From contig JADFCQ010000007.1 of NCBI GenBank assembly GCA_015223225.1, positions 186,001 through 250,000 on the forward strand: a DNA stretch of 64,000 nt. Direction: 5' to 3'. Under the pieces are notes generated by a model that worked only from the letters and a program-made list of their open reading frames with translations, was not told the origin of the DNA and did not search any database. Below, piece after piece: positions 16,650 to 28,042 of the stretch; position 1 is the first letter of the stretch; every line of letters starts with the position of its first letter. Source of the DNA: Acetobacteraceae bacterium H6797 (GTDB lineage Bacteria > Pseudomonadota > Alphaproteobacteria > Acetobacterales > Acetobacteraceae). A program made the translations under genes and the position numbers.

Positions 16650-16876
16650 CGCTGTACTTTCTCGAAGTCGTGAAGCGCGGGCAGACTAGAGCGGGAGCGT
16701 GCGGGCCGTAATCCGCGAAATCGCCGAAAACGCGAATCCGGTGAGGCGCCTTCACGTTCTCCGATGCGCCGCGCGGGCGCCTTGCCTTGGGTAGGGGCGC
16801 GGAGGCATGTTCCGCCGGTTGGCCCCGGCGGTCTTTGCTGGTGCCGCTCCGGGAGTCCGCCGATAGGAGCCTGCCG

Positions 16877-17386
16877 ATGACGTCGGATGCCGAAGGGCTG
16901 CTCTTCGAGGCCGTGAGCACCCCGCAACGCTCGTATAGCCACCGCGCTTTCGCCTTCCTGGCGATGCTCGCCCTGGCGCTCGGCCTGGCGGGGGGCATCG
17001 TCTTCGCCATGCTGGGCGCCTGGCCCGTCACGGGCTTTCTGGGCGGGGAATTCGCGCTGGTTCTGGGGCTGGTCTGGATGCATCAGCGCTGGTCGGCCCG
17101 CGCCTTCGAGATCATCGCGCTGAAGGAGGGGCATCTTTCCGTCACGCGGAGCGATGGGCGTGGGCGCTGGGTCTCGGTGGTGATCGACCCCTATTGGGCG
17201 CGGCTGCAGCATGACCGCATCCCCGGCCGCGCCGGCATCCTAACGCTGGCCACGCGCAACCGGCGGGTGGAAATCGGGCGCTATCTCAATGCGGAAGAGA
17301 AGCGCTCGCTGGAAGAGGCGCTGCGCGACGCGCTCCGCCGCTATCGTGAGCCGCGCTTCGATAATCCGCAATTGCGCGAGGGATAG
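16877..17386 (+). CDS. DUF2244-family membrane protein
   Basis: A 169-residue protein with two transmembrane helices (about residues 25-45 and 52-70: AFLAMLALALGLAGGIVFAML and FALVLGLVWMHQ) and a cytosolic C-terminal domain carrying VVIDPYWARLQ and VEIGRYLNAEEKRSLEEALRDAL, the DUF2244 pattern. In other alphaproteobacteria DUF2244 genes lie near cytochrome oxidase or nth genes, but not here. AGGAG lies seven bases before the ATG. Confidence 0.87.
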   Translation: MTSDAEGLLFEAVSTPQRSYSHRAFAFLAMLALALGLAGGIVFAMLGAWPVTGFLGGEFALVLGLVWMHQRWSARAFEIIALKEGHLSVTRSDGRGRWVSVVIDPYWARLQHDRIPGRAGILTLATRNRRVEIGRYLNAEEKRSLEEALRDALRRYREPRFDNPQLREG

Positions 17387-17408
17387 CCGGCGGGGCGCGC
17401 CCGCCGGC
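17386..17408. terminator. Hairpin between convergent genes
   Basis: A 9-bp perfect stem (GCCGGCGGG / CCCGCCGGC) with loop GCGCG begins at the last base of the DUF2244 stop codon, between two convergent genes. No U tract on either side, so factor-independent termination would be weak. Confidence 0.4.
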
Positions 17409-17415
17409 CGCCGGA

Positions 17416-17742
17416 TCACTCGGCGTTGGTCTCGACGTGGATGGGCTCGCCCACCGTCACGGTCCCGCCGCCGCTCGAGAAGCTGCCGCCCCCGACGAAG
17501 GAGAAGCCACCGCCTCCGCCATAGCCGCCGCCGCTGTAATCCACCGGCTCGCCGCCGCCCAGGACAGGCTCGCCGTCTTCGGTGGTGATGGGGCCGATGA
17601 TCACCTGCGACCCGTCGGGATAGGTGGTCTCGGCGGTGTAGCCCGGGGTTTCGACGGGCGTGAAAGTATCGGTCAGCCAGCCGCCGACGGTATCGGTGAT
17701 GGGGTTATGAGCGATGGACCACTCGTCCTCGTACATCATCAT
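17416..17742 (-). CDS. Small glycine-rich hypothetical protein
   Basis: A 108-residue protein starting at one of three consecutive ATGs (17742, 17739, 17736); GGGAG lies eight bases before the first. The N-terminal half is acidic and Thr-rich (WLTDTFTPVETPGY). The C-terminal part is a Gly/Ser tract (YGGGGGFSFVGGGSFSSGGG) ending TVTVGEPIHVETNAE. No signal peptide. I do not recognise it; the composition suggests a disordered or structural role. Confidence 0.6.
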   Translation of the reverse strand: MMMYEDEWSIAHNPITDTVGGWLTDTFTPVETPGYTAETTYPDGSQVIIGPITTEDGEPVLGGGEPVDYSGGGYGGGGGFSFVGGGSFSSGGGTVTVGEPIHVETNAE

Positions 17743-17921
17743 AGTTCTGTCTCCCTTCAGACGGGCGATCCCAATAGAATGGGGCCCCGGGGCGGAATCC
17801 GCGCAGGCTCGAGAGAGCATCAATGCGGGCTTTCGCGGGCGTCATCAGGGGGTGATTGGCCAGGGGCGTGAATGAACAACTCCGTTATTGGTGGAGCGGT
17901 CGCGCTATTCTGATCGCCAAA

Positions 17922-19004
17922 TCATGAATTGGTGAGCGGGCGCTGCAGGATCACGCCATACCAGCCCAGGCCCGCATAGGTCTCGTAGCCGGGCGTGCGA
18001 TGGAAGGCGGTGAGCAGCCCCTCGCCATCCTGATGCGTGCCCGCTGCCTTGCCGCCCGTCTGCAGCGCCAGCGTCTCGGTGAGCAGCCCTTTGCCGTCGC
18101 TGGCGGCGAGGACGCGGTGGCGCGCGTCGACCAGCAGCACCCGGCTGCGGGCGGCGTCATTGGCGGAGAGGCGCACGCCTTCCACCACGGCGCGGGCCTG
18201 GGGCGCCCAGTCGAAATGGATGCCGAGCACGCCGAGCGGCCGGCCATCGCTCTCCGCACCCTTGCGCACGGCGGCGGCATAGGTGGCGACGGGCGCCTGG
18301 CCGAGGGCGGGGCAGGGGGATACATCGCCCACGGCATAGTCATCGCCCGAACGGCTTTGCAGGGCGGCGATGAACCAGGGCTCCCGCGAGCAATCCTGCC
18401 CCATTGCCTGCGGGAAGCGCTCCGGCCGGCCGGTGGCGACGACGCGGCCCTGGGCATCGCAGAGCCAGAGGTCGAGATAGACGGTATAGGCCGAGAGGAT
18501 GACGCCCAGCCGCCGCCCGGCATGGGCATGCGCCTCGGGCGTGGCGACGGAGAGGGCCTCGACCATGGCGGAATCGGTGGCCCACCAGCGGACGTCGCAG
18601 CTTCGTTCGTAGAGATTGCGGTCCATGATCTCGATGGCGTTGCGGGCGAGATCCACCAGCCTCTCGCCGCGCAATTCGGCGGCCATGCGGCGGCCCAGTT
18701 CGCGCAGCGTGTCGAAGGCGCCGTTCAGTTCGCGCTCCATCTCGCCGGAGAGGCGGCCGACCTCGGCCGAGACGGCCTTCACCTCATCCGCCACGACCGA
18801 GAAGCCCTTGCCCGCATCGCCCGCCCGCGCGGCTTCGATGGTGGCGTTCAGTGCCAGGATGCGCGTCTGCGCCGTGATGGCGCGGATGGCTTTACTCTTG
18901 GCGCCCGCCACGCCCGCCGCCTGATCGACCAGCGAGAGCACGTTCTCGGGCGTCGCGGCCGGCAGGATGCCGCCTCCAGGCGTGGCGAGGGCGGGAGAGG
19001 TCAT
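17922..19004 (-). CDS. Chemoreceptor-like protein: short MCP signalling hairpin followed by a Cache-type sensor
   Basis: A 360-residue protein with reversed domain order. Residues 46-75 match the methyl-accepting chemotaxis signalling tip: ILALNATIEAARAGDAGKGF, then SVVADEVK. Residues ~120-350 look like a Cache sensor (ERSCDVRWWATDSAMVEAL, YLDLWLCDAQGRVVATG, REPWFIAAL, GVLGIHFDW). There is no signal peptide or membrane segment, so the sensor should face the cytoplasm. The MCP part is far shorter than in standard receptors. No che genes adjoin. It may couple a cytosolic ligand to a CheA array or to another partner. Confidence 0.85.
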   Translation of the reverse strand: MTSPALATPGGGILPAATPENVLSLVDQAAGVAGAKSKAIRAITAQTRILALNATIEAARAGDAGKGFSVVADEVKAVSAEVGRLSGEMERELNGAFDTLRELGRRMAAELRGERLVDLARNAIEIMDRNLYERSCDVRWWATDSAMVEALSVATPEAHAHAGRRLGVILSAYTVYLDLWLCDAQGRVVATGRPERFPQAMGQDCSREPWFIAALQSRSGDDYAVGDVSPCPALGQAPVATYAAAVRKGAESDGRPLGVLGIHFDWAPQARAVVEGVRLSANDAARSRVLLVDARHRVLAASDGKGLLTETLALQTGGKAAGTHQDGEGLLTAFHRTPGYETYAGLGWYGVILQRPLTNS

Positions 19005-19135
19005 GAGGCATGGTCCTGTTGGTCCATTCCATATGCCGCAGACTTGTTAAGGGATCGTTGCCACGGGCTACCGCATCCCCACCGCCGGAGCCCGGGCCCC
19101 TGGCCGCGCGGCGCGGCGGGCGCTATCCCTGCGGC

Positions 19136-20548
<1,413 letters not shown>

Positions 20549-20627
20549 GCTTCCATGACAATGGAGTAACGCGACAAAACAGGTGTTCGAAGCGGTATCA
20601 TGAAGCCGCGCTGCCCCTCCTGGGTGC

Positions 20628-20656
20628 TTGACCGGAACGTTCCGGGGCTTCCAATC
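20628..20656 (+). promoter_or_regulatory. Probable promoter/operator of the tctBAC operon
   Basis: TTGACC (20628-20633) is a good -35 hexamer and is overlapped by the perfect 14-bp palindrome CCGGAACGTTCCGG (20632-20645). A -10 match is weak (around 20651-20656). The arrangement suggests repressor binding between the promoter boxes. The operon's first start codon is about 110 bases downstream. Confidence 0.4.
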
Positions 20657-20762
20657 TTGCCATAGCAGGCGCCGGGTCCAAGACGGCGTGAATGACCCGA
20701 AGAGCGGGGCGGCAGGGGCGAAGAAGGCCCGCCGTTACCCGTGGGGCAAGGGAGGGAATCGG

Positions 20763-21248
20763 GTGCAGTTATCCGACAAGATAACGGGCGGGTGTCTCAT
20801 CGCGCTCGGGGTCGCGGCCATCGCGGGGGCCATGCAGCAGCCGGGCGTGCCGGGGCAGGATGTCGGACCCAGCGTCTTCCCCACCATCATCGGTGCCGGG
20901 CTGGTGCTCTGCGGGGCGCTGATCGTCATGGGCATCGGCGCGGGTTTCGAGGAGCCGGAGGAGTTGGTCGCGGCCGAGGAGGGGCAGGTGGTGAAGCCGC
21001 CGCCCAGCTATGGCGGGCTTCGGGCCTTCATTCCGCCGCTGCTGCTGGTCTTCTACGTGCTGGTGGCCGACTGGCTCGGCTTCCTGATCACGGCGGCCAT
21101 CATGGTCGCGATCGTGACCTGGGCGATGGGCGGGCGGCTCAAGCTGATCGTCCCCATGGCGATTCTGGCGCCGCTCGGCATCGCGACCATCTTCATCAAC
21201 CTGCTCCGGGTGCCGCTGCCCGAGGGCCTTCTCGCCCTGCCCTGGTGA
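20763..21248 (+). CDS. tctB: Tripartite tricarboxylate transporter small membrane subunit TctB
   Basis: A 161-residue protein beginning with GTG (GGGAGGG six bases upstream). It has four predicted helices: two near the start (GGCLIALGVAAIAGAM, FPTIIGAGLVLCGALIVMG), a charged loop, then two after residue ~80, as in TctB. Together with TctA it forms the membrane part of a secondary, cation-driven solute importer. It is the first gene of the tctB-tctA-tctC operon; tctA follows after four bases. Confidence 0.93.
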   Translation: MQLSDKITGGCLIALGVAAIAGAMQQPGVPGQDVGPSVFPTIIGAGLVLCGALIVMGIGAGFEEPEELVAAEEGQVVKPPPSYGGLRAFIPPLLLVFYVLVADWLGFLITAAIMVAIVTWAMGGRLKLIVPMAILAPLGIATIFINLLRVPLPEGLLALPW

Positions 21249-21252
21249 CGTC

Positions 21253-22758
21253 ATGAACGACCTCATCCAGGGCTTCGTCCTCGTCGGCCAGACGGACGTG
21301 GTGATCGCCATTTTCGCCTCGGCCATCTACGGCCTCGTCGTCGGCTCGCTGCCGGGGCTCTCGGCCACCATGGCCACCGCGCTGCTGGTGCCGGTGACCT
21401 TCTATCTCTCCCCCATCGCGGCGGTGGCGACCATCATCACCGCCTCGGCCATGGCGATCTTCTCGGGCGACATTCCGGGCTGCCTGCTGCGCATTCCCGG
21501 CACGCCCGCCTCGGCCGCCTATGCCGACGAGGCCTATGCCATGACCCGTAAGGGCCAGGCGGAGATGGCGCTGGGCATCGGCCTGTGGTTCTCGGCCATC
21601 GGCGGCATCGTCGGCACGCTCTCGCTGATGATCATGGCCCCGGCCCTGGCCGAGGTGGCGCTCAACTTCTCCTCCTTCGAGTATTTCTGGCTCGCCGTGC
21701 TGGGCCTGATGTGCGCGACGCTGGTGGCCCGCTCCTCGCCGGTGAAGGCCATCGCCTCGATGCTGCTGGGCCTGCTCGTCTCCTGCATCGGCATGGAGAA
21801 CCCGGCCGGCGCGCCGCGCTTCACCTTCGGCGTGCCCGACCTGCTGGGTGGGATCGACCCGCTGCCCGCGCTGGTCGGCGTCTTCGCCCTGGCCGAGGTG
21901 ATGCGCGCGCTGGCCACCGCCGAGCCGCCGCCGCTGCCCAAGCGCAAGTTCGGCTCCATCATGGCCGGCCAGTGGCTGATGACCCGCAAGTATCAATGGC
22001 CGATGTGGCGCGGGAATATCATCGGCATCATCATCGGCGTGCTGCCCGGTGCGGGCGCCGATATGGCCGCCTGGGTGAGCTATGCCATGTCGAAGCGCTT
22101 CTCGAAGGAGAAGCAGAAATTCGGCACGGGCCATCCCGAAGGCCTGGTCGAGGCGGGGGCGAGCAACAATGCCTCCCTGGCCAGCGGCTGGGTGCCGGCG
22201 CTGCTCTTCGGCATTCCGGGCGATACCATCACGGCCATCGCCATCGGCGTGCTCTATATGAAGGGGCTGAATCCGGGCCCGACCCTCTTCACCGAGCGCG
22301 CCTCGAGCATGTACGCGCTCTACATCATCTTCATCCTGGCCAATATCATCATGATCCCGCTCGGCATCATCATGATCCGGGTCGCGGCCAATGTGCTGCG
22401 CGCGCCCCGGGCCTCGATCATGCCCATCATCCTCATGCTCTGCGCCGTGGGGGCCTTCGCAACGGGGAACAACCTCTTCTCCATCCTCGCCGTCGGGTTC
22501 TTCGGGGTGCTGGGCTATCTGATGGAGAAGAACGGCTACCCCGTCGCGGCGCTGGTGCTGGGCATCGTGATGGGGTCGATGGTGGAGCAGAGCTTCGTCA
22601 CCTCGCTCATCAAGTCCGACAACAGCCTGATGCCCTTCTTCGACCGTCCGATTTCGGCGGTGCTCGCCTTCATCACCATCGCGGCGCTGCTCTGGCCGGT
22701 CTTCGTCTGGGGGCTTCGCCGCCGACAGCGGGCCGTGGCGCGCCGCAGCCTGGCCTGA
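21253..22758 (+). CDS. tctA: Tripartite tricarboxylate transporter large membrane subunit TctA
   Basis: A 501-residue polytopic permease with about 12 helices. It has the duplicated TctA signature: GLVVGSLPGLSATMATALLV near residue 27 and IIGVLPGAGADMAAWVSYA in the second half. GDIPGCLLRIPGTPASAA and FGIPGDTITAIAIG are also typical. It carries the TTT transport pathway, fed by the receptor encoded just downstream. Confidence 0.96.
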   Translation: MNDLIQGFVLVGQTDVVIAIFASAIYGLVVGSLPGLSATMATALLVPVTFYLSPIAAVATIITASAMAIFSGDIPGCLLRIPGTPASAAYADEAYAMTRKGQAEMALGIGLWFSAIGGIVGTLSLMIMAPALAEVALNFSSFEYFWLAVLGLMCATLVARSSPVKAIASMLLGLLVSCIGMENPAGAPRFTFGVPDLLGGIDPLPALVGVFALAEVMRALATAEPPPLPKRKFGSIMAGQWLMTRKYQWPMWRGNIIGIIIGVLPGAGADMAAWVSYAMSKRFSKEKQKFGTGHPEGLVEAGASNNASLASGWVPALLFGIPGDTITAIAIGVLYMKGLNPGPTLFTERASSMYALYIIFILANIIMIPLGIIMIRVAANVLRAPRASIMPIILMLCAVGAFATGNNLFSILAVGFFGVLGYLMEKNGYPVAALVLGIVMGSMVEQSFVTSLIKSDNSLMPFFDRPISAVLAFITIAALLWPVFVWGLRRRQRAVARRSLA

Positions 22759-22763
22759 TCGGG

Positions 22764-22798
22764 CCACCGGCAGCCGTTCCTCGCGCGGCTGCCAGTGG
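22764..22798 (+). other. Intercistronic hairpin between tctA and tctC
   Basis: CCACCGGCAGCCG and CGGCTGCCAGTGG form a 13-bp stem with one mismatch and a 9-nt loop, with no U tract. Such structures often stabilise one mRNA segment and permit more receptor than permease. An AT-rich near-palindrome (CCGGTATTAATATCGG, about 22831-22846) before tctC could add an internal promoter. Confidence 0.5.
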
Positions 22799-22871
22799 TC
22801 AGATGAAGGAAATGACAGTTTTGGGATAAACCGGTATTAATATCGGAAATAAAACAATGAAAGGAACGTTC

Positions 22872-23858
22872 ATGAACGCCGTATCACGCCGCGCCCTTCT
22901 CGGCGCTGCCGCCGCCGCCCCGGCGGCCCTGGCCTTGCCGGCCCTGGCACAGCCCCGCTACCCCACCCGCCCCATCCAGATGATCTGCCCCTGGGGCGCG
23001 GGCGGCGGCACGGATGCCACCGCGCGCATCGTCGCCGCCCTGCTGGAGAAGGAACTGGGCCAGCCGGTGAATGTGGTGAACCGCACCGGCGGCTCGGGCG
23101 TGGTCGGCCATGCCGCGATCAATGCGGCGACGCCCGACGGCTACACCATCGGCATCATCACCGTCGAAATCTGCATGATGCATTGGCAGGGGCTGACCCA
23201 GCTCACCCCGGCCGATTATACGCCCCTCGCCCTGATGAACCGCGATTCGCCGGGCATCCAGGTGAGCGCCTCGGCACCCTATAAGGACATTAAGGCCCTG
23301 GCCGAGGCCATCAAGGCCGCGCCGCCGGGCAAGCTGAAGGCCTCGGGCACCGGGCAGGGCGGCATCTGGCACCTGGCGCTGGTCGGCTGGCTGCAATCCA
23401 TGGGGCTGAAGCCCGATCATGTCCGCTGGGTGCCGAGCAACGGCGCGGCACCGGGCATGCAGGATCTGGTCGCGGGCGGCATCGATATCGTGCCCTGCTC
23501 GATTCCCGAGGCGCGGGCTATGCTCGATGCCGGCCGCGCCAAGAGCCTGGCCATCATGGCCGCGCAGCGCGACCCGCTCTTCCCGGATATCCCGACGCTC
23601 AAGGAGACCCTGGGCACGGAGTTCCAGACGGGTGTCATCCGCGGCTTCGGCGGCCCGCCCAAGCTTCCGGCCCCCGTGGCCGCCCGCCTCACCGAGGCGC
23701 TGGATAAGGTCTACAAGTCCAGCGAATATGGGGATTTCATGAAGTCGCGCGGCTTCGGCATGGATTGGGCCGATGGGCCGGGCTTCGGCAAGGTGATGGC
23801 CGATACGGATACCACCATGGGCGAGGCCATGAAGGCGGCGGGCCTGGCCAAGAGCTGA
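22872..23858 (+). CDS. tctC: Bug/TctC receptor of the tctBAC operon
   Basis: A 328-residue periplasmic receptor. The ATG at 22872 is preferred to 22857 because AAAGGA precedes it at six bases; the signal peptide then begins [19 protein letters not shown] and ends LPALAQ. Motifs are PTRPIQMICPWGAGGGTDAT, TPDGYTIGII and, in place of the common HVPYRG, HVRWVPSNGAAPGM, as seen in a divergent Bug subgroup. It is the only receptor in the window located with TctAB, so it should be their dedicated ligand donor. Ligand unknown. Confidence 0.94.
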   Translation: MNAVSRRALLGAAAAAPAALALPALAQPRYPTRPIQMICPWGAGGGTDATARIVAALLEKELGQPVNVVNRTGGSGVVGHAAINAATPDGYTIGIITVEICMMHWQGLTQLTPADYTPLALMNRDSPGIQVSASAPYKDIKALAEAIKAAPPGKLKASGTGQGGIWHLALVGWLQSMGLKPDHVRWVPSNGAAPGMQDLVAGGIDIVPCSIPEARAMLDAGRAKSLAIMAAQRDPLFPDIPTLKETLGTEFQTGVIRGFGGPPKLPAPVAARLTEALDKVYKSSEYGDFMKSRGFGMDWADGPGFGKVMADTDTTMGEAMKAAGLAKS

Positions 23859-23880
23859 GGCCGGCTTCCGGAAACGAAAG

Positions 23881-23908
23881 CGGCCGCCCTCCGAGGGGCG
23901 GCCGTTTT
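23881..23908 (+). terminator. Rho-independent terminator of tctBAC
   Basis: A 9-bp GC stem (CGGCCGCCC / GGGCGGCCG) with a 6-nt loop is followed by TTTT, 22 bases after the tctC stop. The convergent lipoprotein gene ends nearby and could use the same structure. Confidence 0.8.
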
Positions 23909-23933
23909 GCTGTCCGGCGATCGGAGCTTCGCT

Positions 23934-24554
23934 CTACCGGCGCTGCGCCGCCGTGGCCACGCTATGGGCGAAGGCGCGGGCATCGGCCATGGCCGGGGTG
24001 CGGTCCGGCATGGTGACCTGGATCTTGATGAAACGGCCGGCGGCCATGCCCACGCAGATATCGAGCGAGACCGGCACGCGGCCGTAGCGGCCCGAAAGCA
24101 CCGCGCATTGCAGCGGATCGGCGCCCTCAATGGGGATGGTGGTCCGCTGCTGCTCGTCGAGGCTGCGGCCGGTGCGGCTGTGCTGGAGCGAGCTCAGCTC
24201 GCGCACCGCCTCGTCCAACTCGCTGCGGACCAGCTGCTCCTGATTGGGAATCGACGCCATGCCGCGGTCATAGATATCGACCGTGGCCACCGCCTCGCGA
24301 CCGGGGGTGGTGTATTCCACGCCTTGGCCGAAGCCGGGCCGCTGGGCCTCGTAATCCTTCACCTGGCCGCTGCGCATGAAGCCGGCGGCATCGGCGGGCA
24401 GGCGGGCGATGGTTCCCGAAGTGGGTTCCCGCGTCATCTGACGGGCCGAACCGCCCTGGCCCGTCGTGGCGGAGGGCGCGCCACCCTGCTGGGGTGGGGC
24501 GCAAGCCGCGAGAAACGCGAGCAGGGAAAGTGAGGCCATGGCCGAGTAACGCAT
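23934..24554 (-). CDS. Predicted lipoprotein of unknown function
   Basis: A 206-residue protein. The signal peptide MRYSAMASLSLLAFLAAC ends in a lipobox (LAAC, Cys18), so the mature protein is lipid-anchored. A Gly/Ser/Gln linker follows, then a folded domain with REAVATVDIYDRGM, SELDEAVRELSSLQ and a cysteine pair (PLQCAVLSGRYGR..SLDICVG) that could form a disulfide. I do not recognise a named family. The start at 24554 gives a normal lipoprotein n-region; 24539 is an alternative. It is monocistronic. Confidence 0.75.
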   Translation of the reverse strand: MRYSAMASLSLLAFLAACAPPQQGGAPSATTGQGGSARQMTREPTSGTIARLPADAAGFMRSGQVKDYEAQRPGFGQGVEYTTPGREAVATVDIYDRGMASIPNQEQLVRSELDEAVRELSSLQHSRTGRSLDEQQRTTIPIEGADPLQCAVLSGRYGRVPVSLDICVGMAAGRFIKIQVTMPDRTPAMADARAFAHSVATAAQRR

Positions 24555-24751
24555 CGCTCGTCGGAAACTCCGTCGCTGGTTGGGCCCCAACCAAGCGCCG
24601 CCCGGAAGGCGAGGCCCCCGGGCTTGCATGCATGGCCAGGACGTCGAAGGCGGGCTCGCACCCGCCTCAAGGCGGCCGCCGCGCGGCCACCAACCTGATT
24701 TTACAGCTCCTTTTAGGGCCTGAATGCGGCCCTGCTGGTCACTGAATGTAT

Positions 24752-24778
24752 CAAAATCCGCCCGGATGTACCGGGCGG
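24752..24778 (-). terminator. Terminator of the first terC gene
   Basis: The stem CCGCCCGG / CCGGGCGG (24758-24778, loop ATGTA) lies ten bases past the terC stop and is followed on the minus strand by ATTTTGA. On the plus strand a TTCTTTT run follows, so it may work in both directions. Confidence 0.7.
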
Positions 24779-24787
24779 GGCGTTCTT

Positions 24788-25432
24788 TTAGTGGCTCACG
24801 CCCGGCAGGGGCAAGCCGAGAGCCAGCACCGCATTGGCGGCCAGCAGGCCCTCATAAAGCAGCTTCAGCGCGATGTAGACGATCAGCGCGAGGCCGATCC
24901 AGGCGATGATCTTGAACCGGTCCAGCAGGCGGGCGAGCAGGCCGCCGAGCAGGCCCATCATGATGATCGAGACCGTCAGGCCCACGATCAGCAGCGGGAA
25001 ATTGCCCTTGGCGACCGAGGCGATGGCCAGGACGTTGTCCAGGCTCATCGAGACGTCGGCCACCACGATCTGCCAGAGGGCGGCCATCAGGGTCTTGTCC
25101 TGATGCTTCACGGCCTTGCCATCGGCCGCGGCGTCGTCCTCTTCCTGCTTGTGGCTCAGTTCCTTGAAGAAGCCCCAGGCGATGTAGATCAGCAGCAGGC
25201 CGCCGACGATGTCGATCCACCAGATCTCGAGCAGCTTCGCGGCGAAGATCGAGAAGATGATGCGCAGGACAGCCGCGGCGATGACGCCGAAGAGAACCGC
25301 CTTGTTCCGCTGATGCTCGGGCAGGCCCGCCGCGGCGAGGCCGATGACGACCGCATTGTCGCCCGAGAGAATGGCATTCAGCCAGATGATCTGCAGCAGC
25401 CCGGCCAGATCGACCGAGGCGAGTTGAGACAT
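24788..25432 (-). CDS. TerC-family membrane protein (paralogue 1)
   Basis: A 214-residue protein with about seven membrane helices. The TerC signature acid-rich motifs are LNAILSGDNAVVIGLAAAGLP near the start and VVADVSMSLDNVLAIA in the middle; their Asp/Asn residues are thought to bind metal. Bacterial TerC proteins export manganese or metallate exoenzymes. A His/Asp/Glu-rich loop (SHKQEEDDAAADGKAVKHQ) lies between helices 3 and 4. The start at 25432 begins just before conservation; upstream in-frame starts (25480) are possible. A second terC gene lies 182 bp upstream. Confidence 0.9.
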   Translation of the reverse strand: MSQLASVDLAGLLQIIWLNAILSGDNAVVIGLAAAGLPEHQRNKAVLFGVIAAAVLRIIFSIFAAKLLEIWWIDIVGGLLLIYIAWGFFKELSHKQEEDDAAADGKAVKHQDKTLMAALWQIVVADVSMSLDNVLAIASVAKGNFPLLIVGLTVSIIMMGLLGGLLARLLDRFKIIAWIGLALIVYIALKLLYEGLLAANAVLALGLPLPGVSH

Positions 25433-25572
25433 GATATCGGACACGGGAACCAGGAACCCCTCCAGCTTCGGGCAAGCCAAAGCCGGCCAGCCACCCTTTC
25501 TTGATCGGGGCGGACGCTAATCGCGATATGGCCGAGAAGCAATGTGTCTCGACAGTAACGCGCTCGCTTTGT

Positions 25573-25606
25573 CCCGGCCGGGAGAGGGTTCAGGCCCCCG
25601 GCCGGG
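25573..25606 (-). terminator. Tandem palindromes after the second terC gene
   Basis: The decamer palindrome CCCGGCCGGG occurs at 25573-25582 and 25597-25606; as inverted repeats they can pair into a 10-bp stem just beyond the terC stop at 25615. No U tract follows. Confidence 0.45.
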
Positions 25607-25614
25607 TGAGATGG

Positions 25615-26409
25615 TCAGTGCGTATCCGGCTTGTGGCTGGTCGCTCCCTTGATGGCGCCGACGAGCAGGGCGACGGCGGTGGTATAGACGACGATCTGCA
25701 GCAGGGTGGCGCCCACCCAGAGCCAGGTGGGGAAAACCCCCGGCAGGGCCAGGTAGCCGAGCGGCAGGAAGAGATAGGCATAGGCATCGGGCACGCTCTG
25801 CGTGACCTGGGCCGTGCCGCCCACGATCATGTCGACCGCGACGTAGAGGATGACGAGCAGGCCGATCCAGGCGATCCAGCGGTGCTTCTCGAGCAGCTTG
25901 GCGATCAGCGTCGCGGCGACGCCCATGAGCACGACCGAGATGGCCAGGCCGAAGATCAGGATGCCCAGATGGTCCTTCGCGGCGCCGGCGACGGCCAGCA
26001 CGTTGTCGAGCGACATCGAGACGTCGGCGATCAGGATCTGGATGATGGCCTGGCGCAGCGTCTTGGGCTTGGCGCTGGCCTCGGCTTCCGCGAGCTGCGT
26101 CTCGGTATCGGCATGCGCATGCGTGCTGCGCAGCTCGCGATACATCTTCCAGCAGACCCAGAGCAGCAGCACGCCGCCGGCCAGGGTGATGCCGACGATG
26201 GCGAGGAGCTGCGTCGTGATGGCCGCGAAGCCGATGCGCATCAGGGTGGCGGCGATGATGCCCCAGAAAATGGCCTTGCGGCGCTGCTCGGCGGGCAGGC
26301 CGGCCGCGGCCAGGCCCACCACGATGGCATTGTCGCCCGCGAGGACGATGTCGATGAACAGCACCTGGCCCAAGGCCACGAGCTGCGGTCCGAAAGCACC
26401 GAGATCCAT
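25615..26409 (-). CDS. TerC-family membrane protein (paralogue 2)
   Basis: A 264-residue TerC protein, longer than its neighbour by a C-terminal pair of helices (YLFLPLGYLALPGVF, LLQIVVYTTAVALLVGAI). It has FIDIVLAGDNAIVVGLAAAGLP and LIADVSMSLDNVLAVAG, the same two metal-binding-type motifs. The hydrophilic loop is STHAHADTETQLAEAEASAK. The two tandem genes probably arose by duplication and diverged. I found no match to the yybP-ykoY manganese riboswitch in the leader. The substrate metal is inferred only from the family. Confidence 0.9.
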   Translation of the reverse strand: MDLGAFGPQLVALGQVLFIDIVLAGDNAIVVGLAAAGLPAEQRRKAIFWGIIAATLMRIGFAAITTQLLAIVGITLAGGVLLLWVCWKMYRELRSTHAHADTETQLAEAEASAKPKTLRQAIIQILIADVSMSLDNVLAVAGAAKDHLGILIFGLAISVVLMGVAATLIAKLLEKHRWIAWIGLLVILYVAVDMIVGGTAQVTQSVPDAYAYLFLPLGYLALPGVFPTWLWVGATLLQIVVYTTAVALLVGAIKGATSHKPDTH

Positions 26410-26667
26410 CCTGCGTTTCCGCTCCGTGGTTCGTTCGTGAAGAGGGTTACAATGCCGTCCGCATAAACTGGAAGCAATGATTAGGCAATCTGTTGCGTGC
26501 GCCGAGCCTTCGGGTGCCGCTCGCCGCCGGGCAGGGCCGCGAAGCCTGCGCTTGACCGGCCCGCGCCCGCGCGCGACATGCCCGGCTGAGCAAGCCCCGC
26601 GCGCTTCATGCGCGCCAATCCTCCTGCGCGCTTCGCGCGCGCGACGCCTGGTAATGAGGTTTCCCGC

Positions 26668-27999
<1,332 letters not shown>

Positions 28000-28042
28000 G
28001 GCGAAAAAGCCCTTGTTTCGAGGGGCTTAGCGGGCTTTCAGG

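Noticed and set aside
25433-25614. Manganese (yybP-ykoY) riboswitch before terC
   Set aside because: I could not find the conserved loop sequences by eye in this spacer or upstream of the second terC gene.
26410-26667. GCGCGC-rich inverted repeats before purB, considered as a riboswitch or attachment site
   Set aside because: Only short simple repeats; no fit to a known purine riboswitch and no duplicated flank.
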